Source: Symsagittifera roscoffensis (Eukaryota; Xenacoelomorpha; Acoela; Convolutidae). Taken from it: DNA of 64,000 bases. The stretch is from the NCBI RefSeq assembly GCF_963678635.1, contig NC_087066.1, positions 32,803,301-32,867,300 on the forward strand, written 5' to 3'. Below the pieces are notes generated by a model that had not been told where the DNA came from, did no database searches, and saw nothing but the letters and a program-made list of their open reading frames with translations. The position numbers and the translations under genes are program-made. This document shows positions 9,450-21,300 of this stretch, piece after piece (the stretch's first letter is position 1; every line of letters begins with the position of its first letter).

Positions 9450-10200
9450 CAAAAAGAGGCTGACAAGCTTTACAGACACATTTGGAGCAATAAAAAGAAA
9501 CAATCGTTATAACAAATGGCCGAAGAACACATGAACATGAACGGAGTAACAGTATGTGAAAATCTGAAAGTTAACAGCATCAGAATGAAGATTGAAAACA
9601 GAACCCTACGGAGAATCTGACACGTGTTGCGAATGGATAACACATGGCTAACAAAACAAGTAGTTTTAGGGTGGCCCGGCAAAGAAAGAAGTCCACCACA
9701 AAACTTCTAGAGACAAACAACCATCAGCTACTGGAGAAAGTGAAAGACAGGAAAAAGTAACGAAACATTGTGGAAGCCAGAGACAGTAACCTTCAGGCAT
9801 GGGAGGAAGAATAAGCGGACCGGAAAGAGGTCTCTCCGAGAATCCAATTCGAAGATACAATGAAACTAACCTGCAACACGTGCAATCCGAAATGTCGACC
9901 AAAAGCGGGCTAAAAAATCCACAAGACCACAAAACATAGAACAGATAGAGCGGATTTTGCAACGGTAACTGCACAAAGAAATCACACCAATCGATACTTG
10001 CCCGCTCTGCAAACGCCCAGTCGAAATGCACTCTGGCGAGGCATTGAAGAACATGCAGAGCGAGACCTCCACAAAGCTCCCCCGCCAAGGGAAAGAGAAG
10101 GAAATACCTGGGGCGCACGAAAGATCTGCGACATATGTAGCGTCAGCCAGTCAGCGATCAATTACGCACGACATCGTGAAAGATGTGAAAGCAAAAGCTT
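9450..10200 (+). pseudogene. Decayed RT C-terminus (RTE-like)
   Basis: In shifting plus-strand frames this reads as the end of an RTE-type RT: IENRTLRRI*HVLRMDN (compare the GHVLRM box of such elements) followed by a GWPGKERSPPQNF stretch. Further on are cysteine pairs CNTC, CPLC and CDIC...HRERC (the last around 10,125-10,190), which look like terminal zinc-finger remnants. Stops and frameshifts are frequent. It ends where element II begins. Type assignment is tentative. Confidence 0.45.
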
Positions 10201-10201
10201 A

Positions 10202-10235
10202 GCCTAATTGTTGTGATAAACTTATTAAATAGTTT
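10202..10235 (+). promoter_or_regulatory. Conserved 34-bp 5' head of element II
   Basis: Identical over 34 bp to 5411-5444. Downstream DNA diverges almost at once, and ORF1 here starts with a different domain, so the identity is not explained by general sequence similarity. Probable internal promoter or RNA recognition element. Confidence 0.5.
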
Positions 10236-10243
10236 AAGATTCA

Positions 10244-11162
10244 TGACTGGCTCACGGGATCGACTACCCAGCTCGACATCAACTAGCTGCTGTTCTCACT
10301 GCTCATCTACAGTGAAACGGAAGGACAAGGGTCTCCAATGTGACCGATGTGATGACTGGTTTCATCTATCCTGCACAACAGTACCCTAGCACTTGTACGA
10401 GCATCTTCCTTCTGTGTCTGGGATTCTCTGGGTGTGCAGCAATTGCCTTACTACAGCAAAACAACTTCTCAAAGGTAAGTCTGATCCTCATTCACTGAAT
10501 TATTTATCGAGAAAAACATGTCAGAAACCCTGAAAAATGTGGTACAATCAAGTATTTCACCCGCGCTCAACGAGATTAACGACAAGCTTGACCTGAGTGC
10601 AGAATTGGTTTCTCAATTATGGGAACCAAGTGAAGACGGTGCTGATGTTACCAATTCAGGACATCTGACGACACTTGCAGAAAATGTCGTTACCAAACCT
10701 TCTTCTGTTCCTTATCGTCCACTCGGAGTGAATAATCCAGACTTTGAATACGAATAGCAGGTTATTGGTGTTAAAGAAAGCACAAATAAGTTTTCCTTAG
10801 AACGACAACTGAAAGATAAAACCAGCGTTGATAATGTCATTAGTGACCTTGGAGTTAATTGTCAAATTCGTGACTGTCATCGTCTTGGGAGATTCAGCGA
10901 TGGCAAAAATCGACCGCTTCTAGTAACTGTTAACTCTGTTTGGGACTCACGCTTGTGTCGTAGCAGAGCCATTGAGCGGAGATACTACAAAAGCTCTGGC
11001 ATTCTTATTCTTCCAGAATTGTCAGACAACGATAAAGTAATTGAAAAGGCTCTTCTTCGAAAGCGATTTGAAATGCTCAGCAATGGTCATGGTAAATCAC
11101 GTTTGAAAATCCGCAACCTCAAATTATATCTTGACGGCAATATTGTTGAAGTCGGAAATTGA
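10244..11162 (+). pseudogene. Element II ORF1 with N-terminal PHD-type zinc finger
   Basis: ATG at 10244. The first 65 codons hold a C4HC3 pattern: CSHC, CDRCDDWFHLSC, then WVCSNC, as in a PHD finger; PHD-containing ORF1 proteins are known in CR1-like elements. An in-frame TAG lies within the finger (about 10,388) and a frameshift near 10,480-10,515 moves to the frame beginning SETLKNVVQSS. A second TAG is at 10,755. The rest (QVIGVKESTN, DCHRLGRFSDGKNRPLLV, LRKRFEMLSNG, SRLKIRNLKLYLDG) is collinear with element I ORF1. It ends in TGA CTA at 11,160. Confidence 0.75.
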
Positions 11163-11165
11163 CTA
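11160..11165 (+). promoter_or_regulatory. TGA CTA junction of element II ORF1/ORF2
   Basis: TGA at 11160-11162 followed by CTA, then an open frame reading SINVRS and, 35 codons after the stop, ETWL. There is no in-frame ATG between the TGA and the endonuclease Glu codon (11268-11270), so normal reinitiation at an AUG would lose the active site. This independently supports readthrough. Confidence 0.6.
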
Positions 11166-13032
11166 ACCCTAGCTTCAATCAACGTCAGAAGTATTCTTTC
11201 CCTCAACAAGAGACTCCGTTTAACTAGTTATTTATCATTACAAAATCACACGTTTGTTTGTCTTACAGAAACATGGCTGGATTCTTCGTTTACCCAAAGT
11301 TTAACCCTTCACACATCCTACCGAGTATTAGCTCGCCGTGATAGATCACATGGAATTCACGGCGGTACAGCTATTCTGTCCAGCTGCGGCGTGGCTAGCC
11401 GGGAGCTTTTAGGTACATCCGACTTTGGCTGTGCAACTATTGTCCTTTTTCATGTCCCTCCCGCTCGCAATTATATGTAACTATAATCCTCCGTTTAATA
11501 GTGCATACCGTCATAAAAACGCCGATTTGTTGATCTTCCTGGATTCAATCCTGAAGCGTTTACCAAACCAGTGGCACATCATAGTTAGCGGGGACTTTAA
11601 CGAACCTCACGCCTGTTGGACGACTTTTGACAGCAACACAGGTTTTTCAGAGTTTCTGTTTCAAAAGAACTTGTGTCCGCTGGTTAGCTTCCCTACACAT
11701 ATTTCTGGAAATATCCTTGACCAAATTTTGCTGACGTGGCCTCTACAGATTGCTACGCTCATACGGTTGATTTTTCTGACCATTTTGCTGTAACGTTGAG
11801 GTTTGAACTTGATGGAGTATTAAATTCAAACATGCTTACGGAAACCATGAATATCCCTAGTTCGTCTTTTTTGGATCTGAAGCTGATATTCTCAACCGCT
11901 TTGTTTTCGTTACTAAGTCAACAGAGGATTCTCTGTATACTGACTTTTGGTTTTACCAGTTTAATCAACTACTCCTCCCCTTCTTCAAGAGGAAACGTTC
12001 TAAACGCCTTACTTATCCTTCATACTACTCATCCATTACTGTCCATCATCTCAACAAGTTACATACGGCTCGAAAGGCACATAGTGAGTCCGTGACGCAG
12101 CTTGAACGCGACTGTGACCGATTTAATGAGCTCGATACGTTTCTTTTTATCAATAAGTTTACCTGCACTGATCTACAAGGCTGTTTCAAGTTGATCAAAC
12201 TGCTCAACAACACGGGAGACATTGCTGGATTCGTGCTTAGACAAGACACGCCAGTATACAAAGATACTGAAATCGCGGAGGCTTTCAACGACTACTTCTG
12301 TACAGTATACAACCTAATATGACATCCACAATTGATTTCTCCGACAATGAATTGAACCACGTTTCTTTCGGTGGACAGGAGATTGAAAATGATCTCGCAA
12401 ATGTGTCACTTGGCTTTGGCGTTGACAAACTTCCGGATTCTTTCTTACGGCATGCAGCAGCCCCGTTATCTATTCATGTATCTCTACTGTTCAGTTCTAT
12501 TTTGTCGTCTTGTGTTTATCCTAGCAACTGGAAACTTTCCTATGTTTCACCTGTGTTCAAACACGGTGACCGTACTTTCCGTCTCCTCATATCGACCAAT
12601 AAGTATTCTACCTAAATTATCGCTGGTATTTGAGATGCTGCTCTACAGACATCTGCATGACTTCATCGAACGTAAGATTCACCAAAATCATTTCGGCTTC
12701 GTCGTCGCCACTCAACAGTCACTCAATTGATAACCTACCTTGACAACGTTTCACGGAAACTTGATGAAAACGAAAACGTGTGTGCATTTTTTATTGACTT
12801 AAGCAAGGCCTTTGACATGGTGCCTGACCACATTCTGCTCCGAAAGCTGCGTGATTTTGAATTGGCGGTAGATTACTCAAGTTACTTTCAAGTTATCTAA
12901 GCAATCGACGCCAGTGTACTAAAATTCCGAAATGCGTGTTTAAGTTTTAAGCAGGTTTATAGTGGCGTGCCCCAAGGTTCAACTCTAGCGCCATTTCTAT
13001 TCCTAATTTTCATTAACGATCTCCCTGATTCT
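11163..13032 (+). pseudogene. Element II ORF2, 5' part (endonuclease and RT)
   Basis: Endonuclease pieces in order: SINVRS (11,178), LTETWLD, HGGTAILSS, ICNYNPP, VSGDFNEPHACW (about 11,585), VDFSDHFAVTL (about 11,768). RT pieces: NWKLSYVSPVFKHGD, YRPISILPKLS, CAFFIDLSKAFDMVPDHIL (12,783), SGVPQGSTLAPFLF (about 12,962), FINDLPD (to 13,030). At least five frame changes are needed and the thumb is cut off here by the Penelope-like insertion. Confidence 0.8.
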
Positions 13033-14221
13033 TGTATTGAAGAAAATTTTTGGTAAAACAGCTAACATTTTTGGTAGGTACGTAGGTGACATCTTGCGTT
13101 CGGTCAAGGTTGCTGAGATTGATCACCTGTTATCATATGTGAATACACTACATCCAAACCTTGAGTTCACGATAGAATTACAGCTCAATGGAACGCTTCC
13201 TTATCTCGATATGCTTATTAGACAGTCCGGCCGTACTATCAGCACAGAATGGTACAGCAAACCTACAGACACTGGACTCACCCTTGGGTTTCACGCCTGT
13301 GCGCCAAAAAAATACAAGAGAAACATTGTTCAGGGCACCGTGCACAGAATTGATCACTCCACTTCAACTTGGGAGGCCTTTGATAAAGGTTTGAGGAAAG
13401 AAAAAAATGATTGAGAAGCAAATCAGTTTTCTCCGGCTTTTTATGAAACCATAGTGACAAATTCTCTTCTTAAACTCAAGGAAAACCAAAACACGACCAC
13501 ACAAGCAACAAAACCAATTCAATATAGCCTGAAAGTAACGAGAAACCAGTTATCCGGCTCCAGTATCGAGGAAAAGTGTCTGATATTTTCGCGAAAAGGC
13601 TGCAAAACTGTGGTATTTCTACAATATTCACGACCCGCAAACTCAGAACCTGTCTTCCCACTTTGAAAACAGATTTCCCTAGGTATTTGACGAGTAGGGT
13701 GTTTTATGAGATATCTTGTCCAGGATGCAATTCCTGCCATGTTGGAAAGACCGTCCGACACCTGATCACCCGAAAAATTGAACACCGTAGGGACTCTGCC
13801 CCGGTGGGTAGTCATCTAAAGGAATGCGGAGCAGACAAGGCTGCAGTTGAGGCGAGAATTTTGGACAGATGCTTAGACACGAATAAAACGAATAAACGTT
13901 TGACCATAGAAAGGCTTCATATTTCGAGGAGAAGACCTGCCCTCAACACGCGCGAGGAATACCGGCAGAAGTACCTCACAGTCAAGTTGTGAGGTTTTTT
14001 AAGTCCGTTTGTTTTAGTCACATGACTAACTCGGATCTTAACTGATCTATTTTTATATTCTTTTTAAAGTTAGTTTTTATATATTTTTTGTAATTTCTAC
14101 ACATCCAATTCCATTCCGGTTTTACAGGCGACTTGTTTTTTAGATTGGCTGATGATGACTTTTATGTCAAAACGTTTCTGGAATTTATTTTACATTGATC
14201 TGCCGTTTTTACTCATGTATT
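13033..14221 (+). mobile_element. 5'-truncated Penelope-like element inserted in element II
   Basis: The insertion lies between the FINDLPDS and LLYLFADD boxes of the element II RT. TGTATT occurs at both edges (13,033-13,038 and 14,216-14,221) and is a candidate 6-bp target duplication; the two host flanks meet in the same reading frame there. The 3' UTR (13,993-14,215) contains GATGATGACTTTTATGTC...AAACGTTTC, of the kind found near the 3' end of Penelope-like elements. Confidence 0.75.
13037..13992 (+). pseudogene. Penelope-like RT C-terminus plus GIY-YIG endonuclease
   Basis: Starts just before RT motif C, which reads RYVGDIL (13,076-13,096; usual YVDD, so one catalytic Asp is Gly). Then LPYLDMLI, TEWYSKPTDTGL and the endonuclease: VFYEISCPGCNSCHVGKT (about 13,699-13,752), with L..R..EHR following. 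The Cys-Cys-Cys-His arrangement before and inside the GIY-YIG core is typical of Penelope-like elements. An in-frame TGA (13,412-13,414) and a frameshift near 13,570 break it. By family the GIY-YIG domain nicks the target for primed reverse transcription. Confidence 0.85.
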
Positions 14222-14617
14222 AACAGCCTCCTGTACTTATTTGCCGATGATTCGAAAGCAGCATCTACGTCCTTGCAGCTACTAAAAAGTGACCTCGGTA
14301 GCTGTATTTTGTGGTGCTCCGAAAATGAGATGGTGTTCAACGAAAAGAAAACCCAGTTTATCATTTTTGGCAGAACTCGGGTCGAGGAATGTTTGTTTTT
14401 CAACACCTGTCCCCTGATTCCTGACGGCAAGGTTAAAGATCTCGGACTTATCCTGCATTTTGATCTAAAATCCAGCCATCACATCAAAAATCGATCGGGA
14501 TTTAATTACAGTATGTTTTTTGCTCTCAAACGCAGTTTGCCTTTCTCTCTCTCTTTAGCCACCAAAACGAACTTGTTCAGATCCTATATTTTGTTATCCT
14601 TGTTATATGCATTGTGA
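14222..14617 (+). pseudogene. Element II ORF2, 3' part (RT motif C and thumb)
   Basis: Resumes the RT of element II: LLYLFADDSKAAST (catalytic FADD intact), LGSCILWCSENEMVFNEKKTQF, KVKDLGLILHFDLKSSHH, FALKRSLP, RSYILLSLLYAL, then TGA at 14,615. Everything is in one open frame from 14,195. It lacks the last 200 or so residues present in element I. Confidence 0.85.
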
Positions 14618-15900
14618 CATTCGCTCAGAATGGACGAAAATGCAATTTCAAATTGATAGCCGCTGACCTGGAGAGTTGACAGTTTTAGAAGATTAGCAAC
14701 GTTATTTGATTGGTTAGACGAATCGTGAAGGTCAGAAGATTCTGGAATTTTTAAAATTTAAAAACTCGAATGGTGACGTCACACTTCTGAGAAACGTCGA
14801 AACGGCCATTTTTTGAAGAAAATCAGAAAGAAAACACAACAACGATAATTGCGATAGAAATAACGACGAGAAATAACAAGACAGAAAACAGAGAAGTATC
14901 AGAGACCGCTCCGAGTTGTAGCGATTGTGTCGCTACAATCGATACAAAGCAATTCACGCAAACGGTGAAGGGTGGTGGAACAGTGAGTCCAGCCTAAGAG
15001 TGTTTTTTCCTCGGATTCAGGAATCCGGAGGGGACTCGAGACTTGAACCTAAACTATTTTATACGACTTTTTAGCTTCCTGGTCATGCCCTGAATTGAAT
15101 TCAATTAACATTCAGATTCATTTTCAGATAATGCGAAGCAAGGAGTTGAGGGAAAGGGTTGATCCATCTTTGATGGAGATGATTTTTATCGACTGAGCAA
15201 AATCAATAGAAATATAATAAATAGTAGTAGCCCTGTTTTTAGGAGTGGCCTCGTGGTCTGGGGATAGTGAGACCCAGCCATGAGCTTACTAATTTAGCAT
15301 GTAATTAAGTTAATTTGAGCGTTCTGTTCGAAGCCGGAGAACAGTAACGTTTTTGTCGACCGGATGTTAGTAAGACCACCAAAAGAACTGGCTTTGTTAG
15401 AGACGGTGAAAAGCATGTGGAGCTTTGTTTAGACGCTGGCCAGTCGTTTTATTGCTTTGCTTTATTTTCCGTCGATATGTACTTCCGGGCGAATTTTACA
15501 TAGATGTTTTTATGGCGCTCCTGGGTGTTATTCTTTCTTAACATCATGACCGACAGAACCGGGGCGGATTTCCGTGAATAGCTTTTTAACATAGTTAAGA
15601 CCGAAAATCCACGTTCCAGGAAGACTGGCGAGATTGGTCGTTCCCTCGTTCCCTGAGAGGTCTGTGACCAAAAACACTTAAAGATATACAAGAAACCAAA
15701 CAAAAAGTAGTTTAGTACCCAAGAAAAACAAAAAACTTAAAAATAACCAAAAAAAACCAAGAAAAGTAAAAAATTAGAAAATCAGAAAAAATCATCCCCC
15801 CAGACAAGATGTGATCCGACCCTCCCGTTTGTTGTTGTTAGATATATTGTTGTTACAGGCATTTATATCAGTCAAGATCGTTACGACCAATTTTATGGCC
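14618..15900. other. Unassigned DNA with a strong hairpin
   Basis: No family-recognisable coding region. A perfect 9-bp inverted repeat with 5-nt loop lies at 14,916-14,938 (TTGTAGCGA / TCGCTACAA). GACGTC and AAACGTC-type phrases near 14,770-14,800 recall the Penelope-like 3' region, but no protein supports this. The frame at 15,449-15,703 (minus) is not recognised. Confidence 0.4.
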
Positions 15901-17363
15901 TGTTTGTGGTGCTTGTACTGTAGGGTTATTCGAGTATTCAAGCACGTTAATGCTAATTTGCGCTCAATCCGGAAGGGTCTCGGGATTAGTGAAGAAGACT
16001 GATCCGACAAGCTTTCAAGGAGCGACAAAAAGGGGCTCAACGACAACAACAATCGACTGTTGTGAAATCGTTAACAAGTTTTTTATCCCTTTTGGTACAA
16101 AATTAAGATAGTTATCTGTGGGGGCTCGACAGTGCTGCATTGTAGTGACCCTTCACCGAACTGCGAATTTCCGAGTTAAGCACCTTCGGATATTGAAAAA
16201 ACCCGGAGGGTATAGTATTACTAGTATTATTATTTATACAGCCTATATTAATACTCCTATATCGTTTTTCAGTGAAAAACACAGTAAGCGGTGCGGTTTT
16301 TAGGGTCAAAATAGCGATATTTTGATCATCCCACAAATCGCGGTTTTTGAAATATCAATATTTTTTGCAACAAAAAAAAAGCCAAATTGATCTGTTACAT
16401 CGATATTGTTCTAGTATAATAGGTAAAACAGGTTGAGTTTAGTTCAGAAGTGGTTGGAACTATTTGGGTACCAATAACCGATTTTTCGCGATTTTTGCAA
16501 AAACTATAAAATAAGAAACTTTTTTGAAATTTTTGACTTACGACAAAAAAAGTTGTTGTTTGGACAACGTTCACTAGCGAATTGACAGGTTTTAAAACCC
16601 GTTTGCCGATAACTTTCCGGGTTACAGAGAAATCGAATTTGAAAACGTGTTTGATTTAGTGGATTCATCAATCCGTAGGGGTCCAAATAGCATAGTTTTT
16701 GGCAAATTTCTTCAGCTAGAGCATTTTAGATCGGTTTTTTTTTTGCATTGAACTAGAAGAGTATAGGTTTTTTGAGCTTGGATTAATAGTTTTAGGTCGA
16801 GAAGAACAGAATTGCGAAAAAAGGTAGGCGGAACCTATAAGAGAGAAATTGATCTTGGTACCATTAGATCAGAAATTAGCTGAGCTTACTAATAAAAACA
16901 GCAATTATTCAAAAAAGTAAGCGTGAAAATTTGTTAAGATTGTTTTTAGCAAATTCACTAACTCGGGAAGGTAGACCCTTCACGTTTTATTTAAAAAAAT
17001 TTGGAAAGCCCTTACACCCCTACCAAAAGGTAAAAACGGTTGAATAAAGCAATTTTGCGCTGTTCTAGAAAAAAGGGAAGACTAAGGGCACCAGAAAACC
17101 TTATTCAAGTCGAAACTAGGCTAGTGATAAGACCCTTCACCGTTAGGGTGAATTAACAAATAAGAGGCTTAGCTTCAATCCGGAAGGGTCTTGGGAAAGT
17201 AGATACACCCTTCCTAGTTAGTTCAAACAGCATAGTAGCATCGAAGAACGTATCCAGAAGGGTGTCGGTTGAAAATTTAGAAAGTCTCTGAGAAGCTATG
17301 ATTACAAACCCGGAGGGGTCCGAATCTGGAGGGGTCTCTCTTTTCCAAACCCGAAGGGGTCCC
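15901..17363. other. AT-rich region with recurring GACCCTTCA / GGAAGGGTC phrases
   Basis: No clear gene. Short phrases recur on both strands: ATCCGGAAGGGTCT near 15,966 and 17,176, GACCCTTCACCG near 16,147 and 17,131, GACCCTTCACG near 16,975. They resemble the unit of the minisatellite that follows. It may be leader or LTR sequence of the Ty3-type element, but I could not find a matching copy downstream. Confidence 0.35.
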
Positions 17364-17605
17364 AATCCGGAGGAGTCTTGTTTTTGCCAATCCGGAGGGG
17401 TCTTATTTTTGCCAATCTGGAGGGGTCTTATTTTTGACAATCCGGAGAGGTCTTATTTTTGCCAATCCGGAGGGGCCTTGTTTTTGCCAATCCGGAGGCG
17501 TCTTATTTTTGCCAATCCGGAGGGGTCTTATTTTTGACAATCCGGAGGGGTCTTATTTTTGCCAATCCGGAGAGGTCCTATTTTTGTCAATCCGGAGGGT
17601 TTTAT
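17364..17605 (+). repeat. 25-bp minisatellite
   Basis: About ten copies of a 25-bp unit with consensus AATCCGGAGGGGTCTTATTT followed by TTGCC, changing at only a few positions per copy. Degenerate units extend left to about 17,305. The unit is not a multiple of three, so the open frames across it (with recurring FCQSGG) are by-products. Confidence 0.9.
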
Positions 17606-18353
17606 TTTGTTAAGATTAAGAAGTTAAAAGGTATTAGGTTTTTAAGAAACAGGATAAAAACCAGTGACTGCACTGGTAACTTGCCTTTTATAAAAAGATC
17701 AGACCAAAACAAAACAGCTGTAAACTCGGATATTCGCGAGAATAAGCCTAAATTGAAAAAAAAAGAGAGGGTACCTCATTGGTTTGGATTGAAATCCAAA
17801 TCGTTTTTGAGAAAAGTGATTGCCCTGAGGATTTTAGTAGGTCTAGCTCGGGCAGTCCGAAGGCAGATAGGTACACAGGACTCGGTGGGTGCAATAGATG
17901 CCCACTTGAGAAAATTACTGCCTTCAACTTTGTCTGTTGGGTGCAGCACCAAGCAGAAAAGCTCTTTCTTTAGAAACAAGTTCGACTATTGTATTGCGAC
18001 CGACTAAAAGTACAAAACACATACGTTTTTCATAGTAAATATTCTTATTTTTTTTTTAACCATTTTCGGTTTTAAATCAATTTTATTTGTGCTCGATTCG
18101 GTAGTGATAACACTATCTTTTAAATAGACTGATATCATCATACTGTGATAGTCTCACATCTTATGACTAATAATCGATTATTGTGAATAAATTGTATACA
18201 CGCTGTACTGTGATAACATACAAGGATTCATGGTCACTATTTAAAAGAAACTTTTGAAATTTTTTGTGTTGTGTTATTATTATCAGTAGTCAGACTAAAA
18301 GGACACTAGCAATCGAATTGAGTGTATAGGCAGTGAGAAGTAATAAATTGAAA
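17606..18353. other. Leader-like region upstream of gag
   Basis: A frame open to 18,007 ends in a basic stretch (LRILVGLARAVRRQIGTQDS) of unknown meaning; another frame of the same DNA shows GGCNRCPLEK. 18,008-18,353 is AT-rich and non-coding and lies just before the gag-like ATG at 18,354. No primer-binding site could be assigned with confidence. Confidence 0.3.
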
Positions 18354-21300
18354 ATGAGTCTAGATAAGTCAAGGATACCTAAACTAAGTGATAGTTCAAG
18401 AAAATTATACCGGAGAAACAGAAAAGCAATGAACGACCCTTTTTAGGAAAGTATCACACGAACCCGGACCGACAAATGGGAGACGGTTCCAGGCAGAATG
18501 GTTAAGACCAGGAGTCAAAGTCCTCAGAAGAGCGAAAAGCAATGCTAGAAGTGGAGGTCCATATGACCATGGATGAGAACCAGGAGAGACATGGACCGGA
18601 GGGGAGAAGAAACAGAAGGTTGGTGAGTGAATCTACTCCGGTAGAACAAGGCCAAGATTTTGGCACTTCCACCGGGACACTGGACCGAGAAAAGATGTCG
18701 GAACTGTCCGACATATCTACTGAAATTGTGACAACTAGAAGATCTTCCTCAGACAACACCATGATGGCAGGCGTGACGGAGAAACAGGCAACGTCCTCAT
18801 CGTTTTCAGAAAGAGTGAAGAACACTTTCGGAAACATCTTTCCATTTACGAATATAGATGATGAAGGAGAATGCCAGGAAGAAAAAGAAGACGATGATGA
18901 GCAAGTTGACTTTGGATCTCGAGTCAGCCTCAATAGTTCGACTCAGGAAAATGAAGCATACACCGAAAGAGGGACTGGCACCAAGGACCAATTTGGTTTA
19001 GTGAAGACAATAATCAAAACCACAAACATATCAGGCCAGTCAGGAGTTTTTGTGACTATGACAAACTCGGAAAAGCGAACTGGAGAGAATAATAACACAG
19101 GGAAAAGCAACGCACCGGCCCTGTGTGGACAACGGAGCATCAATTGAAGAAGCCTTGACCAACATAGTGGGCAGGATAGGAGAATAAAATGAGCAAATGT
19201 CCATAAGACTGAGTGAATAAGAAAGAGCAGTCCACGTCGAGAGTGAAAGTCTGCCGGAAGAAATCAGCAGCAACACACAAGAAATTGGTAGAAGCGAAAA
19301 ACGCTTGATAGAAAGAACGGATGAACACTTGGCGAAGAAGTTGTCGCGAATGACGAGGGAAGCTGAGCAAAGAGAATTACGATTGAGAGATGACATGGAG
19401 AAGTTGAGAATTCGTCAAGAGCAGACTCTTGGGACTCCTGACATCAAGATAGATGCGATGATGGAGAGGCGAACTCAGGCTATCATGGATAGGTTGGACG
19501 GGCTATTAGGCTGTAAGAGTGGATCAAAAGATGGAGAATCGAACTCGGGAGAACCCAGCAGGGAGCCGAGGGTGAACTTCAATGAACAGCAGAATGGGAG
19601 AAGGACATATGGATCCACTAGAGGAAGGGGCAGTTCATCAGGCTATGCCGCAGGAGAGAGTAGAACACGTGGCCGAAACATCAGAGGAAGCTCGACTGGC
19701 AACAGACAGACCTCAAACGAACGACCAACGCAAGAAATACATGCGACTGGGAGATGTGATTCCAGGAACAGGAGTCATGCGAGTCATGCGGAAGAAACAA
19801 TCCCAGCGATTCGGACATAAGGGAAGTACCAAATACAGAACCCTTATCAGGGGGCGATGATACTCAGGCGGGGCATTTGAGAGATGCTACATCAATGGCC
19901 ACAGCCTTTGAACCTCTGAATAGGTCTTTGGAAACATTCCTTACGAGGTTATCTAGAACCAATGAACGTAGCGAAAAGTCCAGAAGGGTTTTTAAGAAAC
20001 CAAGATGCTACAAAGACGAACCTGATGGCTGTATTGATACCTGGCTAGAGGTGATGAAACTGCATTTTGAGGAGGAGTACTTGTCAGAAAGGCAAGAATG
20101 CAGTGGGCTTACCAGTAACTTGGAAGGGACAGCCCTGAACAGCGGGATACTGCTGAGAAAATATTTCAAATCTTGTTAGATCGCTTTGACTCAGGGGTGC
20201 AGGGACACCAAGCAATGATGCGCTTCGAGAAACCAAGGCAACGTGAAGATAAGACAATAGACAATTTTCTAGACAATTGGGAGATGCTGAGAAGGCGTAG
20301 CCAACCAGATGAGTCAAACAGAAGGATGAACCTGGCAGTAGCCTCAAAATTCATTGATGGTGTGAAGAACGATGAACTTCGAACAATGTTAGCGACACAT
20401 TACACACCACTCTCAACCAATGCGCGAACACCAGAGGAGTTGAGACTCAAGTCAAATGAATATCTTTTATTAAAACCACCTTCGAGATCTGGATATTACA
20501 AGAAAAACTTGGCGTTTTTAACAACGGATGAGCAAACCAAGGGAACAACTGGTACAAACCAAGGGACGATATGGACAAGAGGCGCTCTTGTGCAAATTGC
20601 AGTTTGACGGACCATCATGTGTCAGCATGCCCAACCTACAAACAGGGCATGACAGCAATAGGCTTCAGCCTCGAGGACGAAGAAGCGTCAGAAGTCAACC
20701 ACGAGGATTTCATGAGAGGAGTAATTGCAAAATTCGGCCCGACGTGCTTCTTTTGTAACTTCGAAGGTCATTTTAAATCCGATTGTCCACAATTCTCGGA
20801 TGCTGTAGCAGATATCAAGCATCCAAGGCATGAGGAAGCTATATCGGGTGTGAAAGCCAACAAGGCTCGCCTGTTGAGTGAAGCGGAGGCGCGCAGAAAA
20901 GAAAAACCGCAAGAGCTGGCAACGCAGAAGATGCAGGCGGTAACCGAAGAGACATGTGAACCGGAACCGGTGACTGAGGTGGATGACTTCAAGATCGATT
21001 ATAGGGCAGCCGCGAGGGATGCTCTAAACAGAGTTCAGCAGGAATTGGTAACGAGGGAGATCGAGCAAAAGGTGAAGCTCGAATTGGAGAATGAGAAAAT
21101 ACAGGAAAAGCTGAACGCCTGCGAGGCATCAGAGGTCAAAGAAACGAAAGAATCAAGTAGTTTGAGCATGAAACTAAATGTGATCTCCGGGCAGAGGTTC
21201 GGTATGGTGCCACAGGGAAGCAAAATACAATCAATAATCTCGGTAGCGGGACACCAGGTAATCAGAAATCTGAGTGAACCATCAGATTTCACTTTGATGC

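Larger units (their letters stand above)
10202..14617 (+). mobile_element. Element II: decayed non-LTR retrotransposon, split by a Penelope-like insertion
   Basis: Begins with the 34-bp head identical to element I, then a PHD-type ORF1 and an endonuclease-RT ORF2. The RT is interrupted at 13,033-14,221 by a Penelope-like element and resumes at 14,222 with LLYLFADD. It is truncated after about 14,617, before the C-terminal cysteine motif. Stops and frameshifts are present in both ORFs, so it is inactive. Confidence 0.8.

Noticed and set aside
9666-10118. 150-residue minus-strand frame
   Set aside because: It lies antisense to the decayed RT C-terminus and has no family features.
14618-18353. 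5' LTR of the Ty3-type element
   Set aside because: I compared this region by eye with 27,550-30,000 and found no long direct repeat, so LTR borders cannot be given.
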